Origin: Microbacterium invictum
GTDB taxonomy: Bacteria > Actinomycetota > Actinomycetes > Actinomycetales > Microbacteriaceae
Length of the DNA: 64,000 bases
Reading direction: 5' to 3'
Assembly (NCBI RefSeq): GCF_014197265.1
Contig: NZ_JACIFH010000001.1
Coordinates: 1,488,001 to 1,552,000, forward strand
The notes beneath the pieces were generated by a model that was not told the DNA's origin, made no database searches, and saw only the letters and a list, made by a program, of their open reading frames with translations. A program made the position numbers and the translations under genes. How positions within the stretch are numbered: the first letter of the stretch is position 1; each line of letters begins with the position of its first letter. This document shows positions 38,845 to 47,507 of this stretch, in pieces.

Positions 38845-40908
38845 ATGCGTTCGCGCCTCGTCCTGGCGCTCATGGCGGCTGTCGCGATCGTGCTGGGTGG
38901 CCCCGGCATCGCGCTCGCGACCGATCCGGTCACCCTGGGCTCCGGCCGGGTGCTGGACGACGCGGGGGTGCTCAGCTCCGGCGAGGAAACCGCGATCCAG
39001 GAGCGCTACGAGGCCCTGTCGCAGTCGTCCGGCGTCGACCTGTGGGTCGTCTACGTCGATGAGTTCACGAACCCGTCGAGCGCGCAGGAGTGGGCCGACG
39101 AGGTCGTCGTCGCCAACGGACTCGGTGTCAACCAGTACCTCCTCGCCGTCTCGACCGATGGACGCCAGTACTACCTGTCCGGTGCTCAGGAGGGTCCGGT
39201 CACGTGGGATCAGCTCGACGCGATCGAGCAGGAGCGCATTGGTCCGGCGGCGCAGCGCGAGGACTGGGTCGGCATGGCGATGGCCGCTGCCGACGGGCTG
39301 GCCGATGCGGTCGGCGGCGGCACCGGTGGCGCACCGGACGCCGACGAGGGTGGCTCGTCGTTCCCGGTTCTGCTCATCATCGTGCTGCTCGCGGTCGTCG
39401 CAGCGGTGATCATCTGGCTCGTGATCCGCTCCCGCAGGAAGAAGGCCGCCGTCCAGGCGGGGCCGGCGACGGCGGACGAACTCGCCAAGATCAGCACCGA
39501 CGAGCTCGAGCGACGCGCGTCGTCGGCACTCGTCGAGACCGACGACGCCATCAAGACGAGCGAGCAGGAGCTCGGCTTCGCGAAGGCGCAGTTCGGCGAC
39601 GCGGCGACCGTGGAGTTCCAAGAGGCGCTGACGGAGGCGAAAGCGGGTCTCGACCAGGCGTTCTCACTGCGACAGAAGCTCGATGACGACGTCCCCGACA
39701 CCGAGGCCGAAGTCCGCACGATCCACGCGCAGGTGCTCGAGCTGTGCGCGGCCGCGAACCAGGGCCTCGACGAGAAGGCCGCCGACTTCGACGAGCTGCG
39801 CAAGCTCGAGCAGAACGCCCCCGAAGCCCTCGCGCGTGTGCAGGAGCTGCGCGGCACGGTCGGCGGAGCGACGGATGCCGCGGCCTCGACCCTCGCCGCC
39901 CTGGGCGGCCCCTATGCGCCCGAAGCGCTCGCCCCCATCGTGGACAACCCCGAGCAGGCGCGGCAGCGACTGGCCTTCGCCGACGCACAGCTGGTATCGG
40001 CTCAGCAGGCGATCGGCGCCGGCAACGGCGGTGCGGCCGCGGTCAGCATCCGCGCCGCGGAGGAGGCGGTCGACCAGGCGAAGCACCTGCAGGACGCCGT
40101 CGGCGCCCTGGCCGACAACCTCGCCGAAGGCGAGCGCGAGGCGGCAGCGCTGATCGGCGAGCTTGAGACCGACATCGCCTCCGCGAGCGGTCTGCCCGAC
40201 CCCGACGGCCGGATCGGCGCGGTCGTCGCCGCGACGCGACAGCGAGTGGATGCCGCGAAAGTCCACCTCGGCGCCACCGCCAAGCGCCCGCTGTTCGCTC
40301 TGCAGTCGCTCGAGCAGGCCAACACGGAGATCGACGCGCTGCTGGACGGCGTCCGCGACGCGCAGGCGAAGCAGCAGAAGGCCGCGCAGACCCTCGGTCA
40401 CCTCATCGTGCAGGCCCAGGCACAGGTGAATGCCGCCGAGGAGTACATCACCTCGCGGCGGGGCGCGGTCGGAGCCCAGGCGCGCACACGACTGGCCGAA
40501 GCGGGAGCGTCGCTCGTGCAGGCCCAGCAGCTGCAGCACACCGATCCGGTCCAAGCGCTCCCGTACGCGCAGCGCGCGAACGACCTCGCAGGGCAGGCGA
40601 TGCAGGCGGCGCAGAACGACGTCGGCGGCTTCGGCGGGGGCGGCATGTTCGGGGGCGGAGGCGGGGGCGGCGGCGGGGACGTCATGGGCGCTGTCCTCGG
40701 CGGCATCGTGATCAACTCGCTGCTCGGCGGCGGAGGCGGACGCTCCCGCGGCGGGGGCGGCATGTTCGGCGGAGGCGGCAGTCGGGGCGGCGGGTCTCGC
40801 GGCGGTGGCGGAGGCTTCGGCGGTGGCTCTCGTGGCGGCGGAGGCCGGTCGTCCGGCAGCTTCGGCGGCAGCGGCACCCGCGGGCGACGCGGTGGAGGTC
40901 GCTTTTGA
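38845..40908 (+). CDS. TPM-domain membrane protein with a coiled-coil and glycine-rich tail
   Basis: 687 residues. A signal peptide (1-26, ending ALA) is followed by a TPM domain (about 30-155, with LDDAGVLSSGEETAIQERY and YYLSGAQEG), one transmembrane helix (173-194) and a basic stop-transfer RSRRKK. About 400 residues of alanine-rich coiled coil come next. The final 85 residues are almost only Gly/Ser/Arg/Phe (GGGMFGGGG, GGGSRGGGG). TPM domains occur in Psb27-, YgcG- and MOLO-type proteins and are linked to membrane protein repair. PspA lies 63 bases downstream on the same strand, so the pair probably acts together in envelope stress. Confidence 0.88.
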   Translation: MRSRLVLALMAAVAIVLGGPGIALATDPVTLGSGRVLDDAGVLSSGEETAIQERYEALSQSSGVDLWVVYVDEFTNPSSAQEWADEVVVANGLGVNQYLLAVSTDGRQYYLSGAQEGPVTWDQLDAIEQERIGPAAQREDWVGMAMAAADGLADAVGGGTGGAPDADEGGSSFPVLLIIVLLAVVAAVIIWLVIRSRRKKAAVQAGPATADELAKISTDELERRASSALVETDDAIKTSEQELGFAKAQFGDAATVEFQEALTEAKAGLDQAFSLRQKLDDDVPDTEAEVRTIHAQVLELCAAANQGLDEKAADFDELRKLEQNAPEALARVQELRGTVGGATDAAASTLAALGGPYAPEALAPIVDNPEQARQRLAFADAQLVSAQQAIGAGNGGAAAVSIRAAEEAVDQAKHLQDAVGALADNLAEGEREAAALIGELETDIASASGLPDPDGRIGAVVAATRQRVDAAKVHLGATAKRPLFALQSLEQANTEIDALLDGVRDAQAKQQKAAQTLGHLIVQAQAQVNAAEEYITSRRGAVGAQARTRLAEAGASLVQAQQLQHTDPVQALPYAQRANDLAGQAMQAAQNDVGGFGGGGMFGGGGGGGGGDVMGAVLGGIVINSLLGGGGGRSRGGGGMFGGGGSRGGGSRGGGGGFGGGSRGGGGRSSGSFGGSGTRGRRGGGRF

Positions 40909-40971
40909 CGCCCGTTCACCTTCAGATCACAGACTCATCTCCCTGTACTTCCCTCTAGGAAAGGAAAACCG

Positions 40972-41706
40972 ATGGCAAAGCAGTCCATCTTCGGCCGCAT
41001 CTCGACTCTCATGAAGGCGAACATCAACGCCCTCCTGGATTCGGCTGAGGACCCGCAGAAGATGCTCGATCAGCTCGTCCGCGACTACACCAACTCGATC
41101 GCCGACGCCGAGTCGGCCATCGCCGAGACGATCGGCAACCTGCGCCTCCTCGAGCGCGACCACGAGGAAGACGTCAAGGCGGCCACCGAGTGGGGCAACA
41201 AGGCACTTGCGGCGAGCAGGAAGGCCGACGAGCTGCGCGGCACGGGCAACACCGCCGACGCCGACAAGTTCGACAACCTGGCCAAGATCGCCCTGCAGCG
41301 TCAGATCGGCGAGGAGAGCGAGGCCAAGGCGATCGCGCCGACCATCGCGTCGCAGACCGAGGTCGTCGACAAGCTGAAGGACGGCCTCAACGGCATGAAG
41401 CAGAAGCTGGAGCAGCTGAAGTCGAAGCGCTCCGAGCTGCTCGCCCGCGCGAAGACCGCCGAAGCCCAGAACAAGGTGCACGACGCGGTCAAGTCGATCG
41501 ATGTGCTCGACCCGACCAGCGAGCTGGGCCGTTTCGAGGACAAAGTCCGCCGTCAGGAGGCCCTTGCCACCGGCAAGCAGGAGCTCGCCGCGTCGACGCT
41601 CGACGCCCAGTTCAACCAGCTCGAGGACGTCGGTGAGCTCACCGAGGTCGAGGCGCGCCTGGCCGCACTCAAGACGGGCGCTCCGGCACCCGCGATCGAG
41701 CAGTAG
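40972..41706 (+). CDS. pspA: PspA/IM30-family membrane stress protein
   Basis: 244 residues, nearly all alpha-helical and coiled coil. The N-terminal amphipathic helix and SIFGRISTLMKANINALLD segment, then DPQKMLDQLVRDYTNSI, are diagnostic of PspA/Vipp1 (ESCRT-III superfamily) proteins that coat and stabilise damaged membranes. A ribosome-binding site (AGGAAAGG) precedes the ATG. No pspBC or clgR-type regulator is nearby; instead the TPM-domain protein precedes it, a recurrent pairing in actinobacteria. Confidence 0.94.
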   Translation: MAKQSIFGRISTLMKANINALLDSAEDPQKMLDQLVRDYTNSIADAESAIAETIGNLRLLERDHEEDVKAATEWGNKALAASRKADELRGTGNTADADKFDNLAKIALQRQIGEESEAKAIAPTIASQTEVVDKLKDGLNGMKQKLEQLKSKRSELLARAKTAEAQNKVHDAVKSIDVLDPTSELGRFEDKVRRQEALATGKQELAASTLDAQFNQLEDVGELTEVEARLAALKTGAPAPAIEQ

Positions 41707-41776
41707 TCCACGCATCGCACGGCGCCGGGCATCGCACGATTCTCGGCGCCGTCGCGGCTGTGTCGAAGGAGGACGC

Positions 41777-42589
41777 ATGACCCGATTCCTGGTCGTCCCG
41801 CAGTGGCAAGGCTCGCCGGCCGCGCGCGCGATGCTGCTCGCAGCCGGCGCCGAGGCGATCGCCGGCGACCTGCCGCGCTCGTCGTGCACCCGCATCGACG
41901 TGCCCGTCGAGGCCGGCGAGTCGCTCGGCACCGGCATCCGGCGGTACAGCACGCTCACCCGGGTGCGCGACCGCGTCCTCGACGCACTCGACGGCAACCA
42001 CGAACCGGTCCTCATCGTCGGCGGCGACTGCGGTGTCGCCGTGCCCGGCATCGCACATGCGGCCACGCGCGACCCGGCCGTGGCCGTGCTCTGGTTCGAT
42101 GCGCACGCCGACCTCCACTCGGTCGACACGTCCCCGTCGGGAGCGTTCGCGGGCATGGCGCTGCGGGCGGTGTTCGGCGACGGCGAACTGTCCATCGGTG
42201 GCGCCGTCTCCTCCGATCGCGTGATCCTCGCCGGCGCGCGCGAGTTCGACGACGCCGAGGCGGCTCTCATCGACGCGGTCGGGTTGCGCGTGATCCCGGT
42301 CGAGGGCGTCGCCGACCCCGAGAACCTCGCGGCGGCGGTCGTCGCCACCGGCGCGACCTCGGTCTACATCCACGTCGATCTGGATGTGCTCGACCCGGCG
42401 GTCATGACCGGTGTCGGGCTGCCGACACCGTTCGGTCTGCAGCCGGAGCAGCTGACCGCGGCGATCACCGCCGTCCGCGCCCGGCTCCCACTGGGCGGCA
42501 GCTCCATCACGGGGTTCGCCCCCGCGTCGCCGATGGCGGCGGTGGACGATATGGGAACCATCCTGCGCGTGGTCGGGGCGCTCGCATGA
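41777..42589 (+). CDS. Arginase/agmatinase-family protein
   Basis: 270 residues from an ATG with AAGGAGG upstream. The ureohydrolase fold is shown by VGGDCGVAVPG (82-92), WFDAHADLHS (107-115, with D108, H110 and D112) and HVDLDVLDP near residue 200, which give the binuclear manganese site. The usual GGDHS histidine is cysteine here (C85), so one metal ligand differs, a variation seen in actinobacterial family members of unknown substrate. It hydrolyses a guanidino or similar bond if active. Its stop overlaps the next gene by four bases. Confidence 0.86.
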   Translation: MTRFLVVPQWQGSPAARAMLLAAGAEAIAGDLPRSSCTRIDVPVEAGESLGTGIRRYSTLTRVRDRVLDALDGNHEPVLIVGGDCGVAVPGIAHAATRDPAVAVLWFDAHADLHSVDTSPSGAFAGMALRAVFGDGELSIGGAVSSDRVILAGAREFDDAEAALIDAVGLRVIPVEGVADPENLAAAVVATGATSVYIHVDLDVLDPAVMTGVGLPTPFGLQPEQLTAAITAVRARLPLGGSSITGFAPASPMAAVDDMGTILRVVGALA

Positions 42590-43038
42590 CCCGCGCCCCG
42601 GCGCCCGGCTGGCGCGACCGCGCCGAGCGCGCGGTGGCGCGCGGCGAGCGCTGGGACCGGCTGATCCCGGGCGCCCTGCTCGATTCGCCGATCAGCCGGG
42701 TGGGGCTGTGGTGGGGAACCGCCGTCGGATGGACGTGGGGTGCGCTGTGGTCCACCGGCACTGTCGAGCGCAGCCACGGGCTGTGGGTGTTCCGAGGCAT
42801 GCCGTCATGGGCATATCGTCGCGGCGGGGTATGCGTCGGGCGGTGCTATCTGACCGGCGACGGCACGCCCAGCGAGGCCGTGCTGCGTCATGAGGCTGTG
42901 CACGCGCAGCAATGGCGGCGCTACGGGTTCCTCATGCCGGTGCTGTATCTGCTCGCCGGATTCGATCCGATGACGAACCGGTTCGAGATCATGGCCGGCC
43001 TCGAAGACGGCGGCTACGTCCGTCGCGGGGCCCGCTGA
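42586..43038 (+). CDS. Hypothetical protein with an HExxH-like motif
   Basis: 150 residues, soluble or membrane-associated, with one hydrophobic stretch (about 38-55) and another short one (FLMPVLYLLAGF). A single HEAVHAQQW motif resembles a zinc-protease HExxH core (H-E-A-V-H), followed about 25 residues later by NRFEIMAGLE, whose glutamate could be a third ligand. Homologues are usually left as hypothetical proteins. The ATG overlaps the arginase-family stop (ATGA), so the two are [18 protein letters not shown]. Confidence 0.7.
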   Translation: MTRAPAPGWRDRAERAVARGERWDRLIPGALLDSPISRVGLWWGTAVGWTWGALWSTGTVERSHGLWVFRGMPSWAYRRGGVCVGRCYLTGDGTPSEAVLRHEAVHAQQWRRYGFLMPVLYLLAGFDPMTNRFEIMAGLEDGGYVRRGAR

Positions 43039-43069
43039 GCAGTCGCGCTCGGACCGAGGCAGGCTCCGC

Positions 43070-43534
43070 TCAGCGAACGACGGCGAGGCCGAACTGTGCC
43101 GGCGTCGCGATCGCCGCGCCGTCGAGCTGCAAGTCGGCGGTGAGGTGATCGAAGATGTCGGCCGTGCCGAGATAGCCGCCGAGCAGGTGGATGCGCGTCT
43201 GGTCGTCCTCGCAGCACAGCATCTCGTCGGCCCAGGCGTTGACGGCCCGCGCGAGTGCCTGGCCGGGGGCGCAGGAGCGACCCGTGCCGGGTGCGCCACT
43301 GCGGCGCGAACGGTCGAGCCATGTGACGATCATGCGCGCGGGCACGGCGATCTCGCCGATCCACCCGGCGTCGGGGACCTCGATGAACACGCGCCCCGTG
43401 GAGCACATCGGCAGCGTGGCGATGAGCGCCTGAAGCTCGGCCAGTGAGTGCTCATCGGCGGTGATCAGCTGCTGCACGCGCGTGTGCTTGCTCGCCCGGC
43501 AGGCGGTGGCGTTGTGCGCGACGTAGGAGGTCAT
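43070..43534 (-). CDS. Stand-alone SIP (siderophore-interacting protein) domain protein
   Basis: 154 residues. It matches only the C-terminal half of siderophore-interacting ferric reductases: LPMCSTGRVFIEVPD, then MIVTWLDRSRRSGAPGTG, CAPGQALARAVNAWADEML and LGGYLGTADIFDHL. The FAD-binding N-terminal half is absent, so it is not a full reductase; it may bind NAD(P)H or assist one. An iron-box operator over the promoter supports a role in iron supply. Cys-rich spots (CCEDD, two Cys in MTSYVAHNATACR to PMCS) are visible. The gene converges with the zincin-like gene. Confidence 0.8.
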   Translation of the reverse strand: MTSYVAHNATACRASKHTRVQQLITADEHSLAELQALIATLPMCSTGRVFIEVPDAGWIGEIAVPARMIVTWLDRSRRSGAPGTGRSCAPGQALARAVNAWADEMLCCEDDQTRIHLLGGYLGTADIFDHLTADLQLDGAAIATPAQFGLAVVR

Positions 43535-43543
43535 GATCCCTTC

Positions 43544-43575
43544 ACTATACCCGAATGAAGGGTTGCCTAACCTTG
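43544..43575 (-). promoter_or_regulatory. Iron-box (DtxR/IdeR-type) operator and promoter of the SIP gene
   Basis: On the minus strand 43575-43557 reads CAAGGTTAGGCAACCCTTC, close to the DtxR/IdeR consensus: the AGGTTAGGC half is perfect and the other half keeps most bases. A -10 box TATAGT (43544-43549) and a -35-like GGTTAG (43567-43572) with a 17-base spacer overlap it. Iron-loaded repressor would block transcription. The operator overlaps the stop codon of the upstream phosphatase gene. Confidence 0.75.
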
Positions 43576-44304
43576 GTGCGCGGGAATCCCCTCGATCAGC
43601 ACGCGGCGCAGCTCCTGGATCTCTTCGTCGGCGAGCCCGTTCGCCCGCAGGAACTCGACCGGAGCCCCGTACTGCGTGCGCAGTTCGTCGAGCATGCCCT
43701 GCATGGCCGGCGCGGGCGAGCGGGTCGCGAGATCCTCGAGATGGCGGGCATGCGGGTGCAACCGCCGCAGGTAGGTCAGCACGCTCTCGTTGCGCCACGC
43801 GGGCAGCAGCTGCTCGGTGCGCGCGTAGTCGGCGACCACGGCATCCTCATCCACTCCTGCCGCCACGAGAGTGAGGGCGATGGTCACGCCGGTGCGGTCC
43901 TTGCCGACGGTGCAGTGGACGAGCACGGGCTGGTCGGCCAGCACCGCGCGGACGACATCGACGATCCCCGCCGACGACCCCTCGATCAGGGCACGGTACA
44001 TCTCGGACAGGGACAGGTCGTCTTCGAAGAAGGATGCCGCCGACCCCACGAACAGCGGAATCCTGACGGTCTCGTGCCCGAGGTCCTCGAGTCGTGTGGG
44101 CTCGAGGGCGATCTCGGCGTCTTCACGCAGATCTACGATGCGCCGCAGGCCCAGCGCCCGCAGCGACTCACGGCCACCGGCATCCACCCGGGTCAGATTG
44201 CCCGAGCGGAACAGCACACCCGACCGGGTGCGTGCGGCACCGGCGGCCAGTCCCCCGGTGTCCCGGAAGTTGAGGGCCCCGGCGATGGACAGCGGGTCCG
44301 TCAT
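43567..44304 (-). CDS. Tyrosine-protein phosphatase (MptpB/LipA-like)
   Basis: 245 residues. The active-site loop HCTVGKDRTGV (130-140) has nucleophile C131 and R137; the LNFRDTGGLA start and GVLFRSGNLTRV segment are typical of the Mycobacterium PtpB family, which acts on phosphotyrosine, sometimes phosphoinositides. It has no signal peptide. The start overlaps the stop of the AhpD-like gene by four bases. Its stop codon lies inside the iron box of the next gene. Confidence 0.93.
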   Translation of the reverse strand: MTDPLSIAGALNFRDTGGLAAGAARTRSGVLFRSGNLTRVDAGGRESLRALGLRRIVDLREDAEIALEPTRLEDLGHETVRIPLFVGSAASFFEDDLSLSEMYRALIEGSSAGIVDVVRAVLADQPVLVHCTVGKDRTGVTIALTLVAAGVDEDAVVADYARTEQLLPAWRNESVLTYLRRLHPHARHLEDLATRSPAPAMQGMLDELRTQYGAPVEFLRANGLADEEIQELRRVLIEGIPAHQG

Positions 44305-44792
44305 GAGCCCGCGGCCGACGCCCGCTCTCCCCGGCGCGGCGGCACCGGGTACTTGCCGGCGACGGTGATGCGGTTGAACGCGTTGATCGACACGAGCAGC
44401 CAGCTGAGGGCGACGTACTCCTGCTCGGTGAGGATGCCGCCGACGTGGTCGTACACGTCATCGGGGACACCGGACTCGTGGATGTACACGTAGCTCTCGG
44501 CCAGTTCCAGCGCCGCACGCTCGCGAGCCGTGAACACGCCGGACTCGCGCCACACCGCGATCTGGGCGATCTCGTCGGCGGTCAGCCCCGCCGTCACGCC
44601 CCGATCGGCATGGATGCGCACGCAGTACGCGCAGCCGTTGAGCTGCGAGGAGTGGATGAGCGCGATCTCCTTGAGCCGGTCGTCGATGCCCGCTTCTGCC
44701 GCGATCGTCCCCACCGTCTTCGAGAAGGTCTCCAGTGCGTCGTAGGCCGGACGGGCCGAGCGGGACAGATGGACGCGACGTTCAGAGGCCAT
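44301..44792 (-). CDS. Carboxymuconolactone decarboxylase/AhpD-family protein
   Basis: 163 residues, all helical. The AhpD-type redox motif is CAYCVRIH with C54, C57 and H61, in LNGCAYCVRIHADRG. Proteins with this ExxxCxxC-type motif reduce peroxides or partner with peroxiredoxins. A TAAGGT box lies exactly six bases before the ATG without a ribosome-binding site, so leaderless transcription is likely. It is coupled to the downstream tyrosine phosphatase gene. Confidence 0.9.
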   Translation of the reverse strand: MASERRVHLSRSARPAYDALETFSKTVGTIAAEAGIDDRLKEIALIHSSQLNGCAYCVRIHADRGVTAGLTADEIAQIAVWRESGVFTARERAALELAESYVYIHESGVPDDVYDHVGGILTEQEYVALSWLLVSINAFNRITVAGKYPVPPRRGERASAAGS

Positions 44793-44970
44793 GTGCTCAC
44801 CTTATCCGCGCGGTCCGGAAGAACGAGAGACGTGCTCGCCGACCGTTATGATGACGCCCGGTGACCGCGGCACCGCCGCGCGGACTCTAGGCTGTAACGC
44901 GCACCCGAGTTCGCAGGACCGCATTCCACAGCAACGATGCTCCTGCGCTTGCGAAAGGACCCCCCGCCAC

Positions 44971-46500
44971 ATGATTCGCCGATCGCCCCTGTCTCGCCGG
45001 GCCTCGTTGGCCGCCGCAGCCGTACTCGCCGCGGGCGCCCTGCTGCTCACCGCCTGCGCCGGGAACGCCGAGCCGGGTCCGACGAGCACCGAGGTGACCG
45101 CCGACCCCAGCGCATCGGTCGCGATCCGCCTGGTGCTCGAACCGGGCAACCTCGACGTGCGGGAGACCGCGGGCGCCGCGCTCGACCAGATCCTGATCGA
45201 CAACATCTACCAGGGGCTCGTCTCGCGCACCGCCGAGCAGGAGATCGTGCCGGCTCTCGCGACCGACTACGAGGTCTCCCCCGACGGGCTGACCTACACG
45301 TTCACGCTGCGCGAGGGCGTGACCTTCCACGATGGGCAGGAGCTCACCCCCCAGGACGTCGTCTGGTCGCTGACCCAGGTCAAGCAGAATCCGGCGTACC
45401 GCGACTCGGCACGCCTGGCGAACGTCCAGGCGATCGCCGCCGAGGGGCAGACGATCACGCTGACGCTCAGCGCCCCCGACTCGACGCTGCTGTGGAGCCT
45501 GACCGGCCGGGCCGGCCTCATCCTCAAAGAAGGTGACACGATCGACCGCAAGACCGATGCCAACGGCACCGGTCCGTTCGTGTTCAGCGACTGGAAACAG
45601 GGCGACAGCATCACCTTCGAACGCAACGAGGACTATTGGGGCGAGAAGGCCCAGGTCGCCGAGGTCGTGTTCAGCTACATCCCGAACACGCAGGCCGCGA
45701 TCAACGGGGCGCTGGCCGGCGAACTCGACGTGCTCACGGGCTTCGACGCCAACCTGACCGACCAGCTCGAGGCGAACGGCGACTTCGCCGTCGTCGTCGG
45801 GCCGTCCACGGACAAGGGCACGCTGGCGATGAACTCGACCCGGCCGCCGCTCGACGACGTGCGCGTCCGTCAGGCGATCCGTCAGGCGATCGACAAGGAT
45901 GCCATCGTCGAGGCCCTCGGTGCCGGCCGGACCCAGTTCGGCCCGATCCCCTCGCTCGACCCCGGGTACGAAGACCTGTCCGACGTGGCGCCGTTCGACC
46001 CCGACGCCGCGAAGGCGCTGCTGGCCGAGGCCGGCGAGGAGGACCTCGACCTCACCCTCACGATCCCCGCCAGCTACGGGACGACGGTGACCCAGATCCT
46101 CGTGTCGAACCTCAACGACGTGGGCATCAGCCTCAACGTCACCACCGTAGAGTTCGGCGCGTGGCTCAACGACGTCTACATCAACCAGGACTACGAGCTG
46201 AGCTTCGTGCTCCACACCGAGGCACGCGACTTCGAGAACTGGGCGAACCCGGACTACTACTTCACGTACGACAACCCCGAGGTGCAGCGCCTGTACGCCG
46301 AGTCGGTGGCGTCGACAGATGAAGCCGAAGCCGAAGCGCTGCTGGCCGAGGCCGCGCGCATCGTGTCGGAGGATATGGCCGCCGACTGGCTCTACAACGG
46401 CGCTTCGGTGGTCGGGGTCGGCACGCACATCACCGGCATGCCGTCGACCAACGTGAACGAGCGGCTGAACCTCGCCGAACTGGTCGAAGGCAGCCAGTGA
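44971..46500 (+). CDS. ABC transporter substrate-binding lipoprotein (peptide/nickel type)
   Basis: 509 residues. The N-terminal signal ends in a lipobox LLTAC with the lipidated C29. The SBP_bac_5 domain follows: VSPDGLTYTFTLREGVTFHDG, then NGTGPFVFSDW and RPPLDDVRVRQAIRQAIDKDAIV. It captures oligopeptides, dipeptides, nickel or related ligands outside the cell and delivers them to the permease pair encoded next. The ligand is not evident. A possible -10 TATGAT lies at 44847-44852. Confidence 0.95.
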   Translation: MIRRSPLSRRASLAAAAVLAAGALLLTACAGNAEPGPTSTEVTADPSASVAIRLVLEPGNLDVRETAGAALDQILIDNIYQGLVSRTAEQEIVPALATDYEVSPDGLTYTFTLREGVTFHDGQELTPQDVVWSLTQVKQNPAYRDSARLANVQAIAAEGQTITLTLSAPDSTLLWSLTGRAGLILKEGDTIDRKTDANGTGPFVFSDWKQGDSITFERNEDYWGEKAQVAEVVFSYIPNTQAAINGALAGELDVLTGFDANLTDQLEANGDFAVVVGPSTDKGTLAMNSTRPPLDDVRVRQAIRQAIDKDAIVEALGAGRTQFGPIPSLDPGYEDLSDVAPFDPDAAKALLAEAGEEDLDLTLTIPASYGTTVTQILVSNLNDVGISLNVTTVEFGAWLNDVYINQDYELSFVLHTEARDFENWANPDYYFTYDNPEVQRLYAESVASTDEAEAEALLAEAARIVSEDMAADWLYNGASVVGVGTHITGMPSTNVNERLNLAELVEGSQ

Positions 46501-46556
46501 GCGACCGGATCGTCCGACGCCGTCACCGGACACGACAGACGGCCTGAGAACCGCGC

Positions 46557-47507
46557 GTGATCCGCTATGCGCTGAACCGGGTCGCCCTGCTGATCGTGGG
46601 GCTCCTGGTGGCCAGCGCACTCATCTTCCTCACCCTCCGGGTTCTCCCGGGCGACATCGCCCAGCTGATCGCCGGCACGAACTCGACACCCGAGCAGGTC
46701 GCGGCCATCAGCGATCGCCTGGGGCTCGACCGACCGCTGCCGGTGCAGTACATCGAGTGGATCGGCGGCCTCCTGCGGGGTGACCTCGGCGCCTCGCTGC
46801 TGACCGGCACGCCGGTGATCGACGAACTGGTGCAGAAGGCGCAGGTCACCGTTCCGCTGGGCCTCATGGCGATGGCCGTCGCCCTCGTGATCGCGTTGCC
46901 CTTCGGCGTGCTGGCAGCGGTGCGCCGCGGACGCGCGGACGGCACTGCGCTGAGCGTCGGCGCCCAGACCCTCGCCGCCGTGCCGGTGGTCTGGGCGGGC
47001 ATGATGCTCGTGGTCGTCTTCGCGGTGTGGCTCGGCTGGCTGCCCGCGCAGGGCTTCCCGCGCGGCGGGTGGGACGACCCGGCGCGCGCATTCCAGTCGC
47101 TGCTGCTGCCCGCCCTCACCATCGGCATCGTCGAGGGCGCCATGCTCATGCGGTTCGTGCGATCGGCGACACTGCAGGCCGTCGGGCAGGACTACGTCCG
47201 CACCGCGGCGGCGAAGGGACTCACCCGCAACCGCGCGCTCGTCCGCCACGGCCTGCCGGCCGTGGGCCTGTCCATCATCACCGTGCTGGGCCTCCAGGTC
47301 GCCGGCATCATCGTCGGCGCGGTGGTCATCGAGGAGCTGTTCACCCTGCCGGGAATCGGCCGCATGCTCGTCGCCGACGTCGGCAACCGCGACCTCATCA
47401 AGGTGCAGAGCGAGCTGCTCGTGCTCACCGGCATGGTCCTGATCATCGGCTTCCTCGTCGACCTGTTCCACCGGGTCGTCGACCCCCGGCAGCGGGAGGC
47501 GGAATGA
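46557..47507 (+). CDS. ABC transporter permease, DppB-like
   Basis: 316 residues from a GTG. Six transmembrane helices; the first helix IRYALNRVALLIVGLLVASALIF and the loop with PLPVQYIEWIGGLLRGDLG are typical of DppB/OppB. The EAA loop reads DYVRTAAAKGLTRNRALVRHGL, the contact site for the ATPase. It overlaps the next gene by four bases. Confidence 0.95.
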   Translation: MIRYALNRVALLIVGLLVASALIFLTLRVLPGDIAQLIAGTNSTPEQVAAISDRLGLDRPLPVQYIEWIGGLLRGDLGASLLTGTPVIDELVQKAQVTVPLGLMAMAVALVIALPFGVLAAVRRGRADGTALSVGAQTLAAVPVVWAGMMLVVVFAVWLGWLPAQGFPRGGWDDPARAFQSLLLPALTIGIVEGAMLMRFVRSATLQAVGQDYVRTAAAKGLTRNRALVRHGLPAVGLSIITVLGLQVAGIIVGAVVIEELFTLPGIGRMLVADVGNRDLIKVQSELLVLTGMVLIIGFLVDLFHRVVDPRQREAE

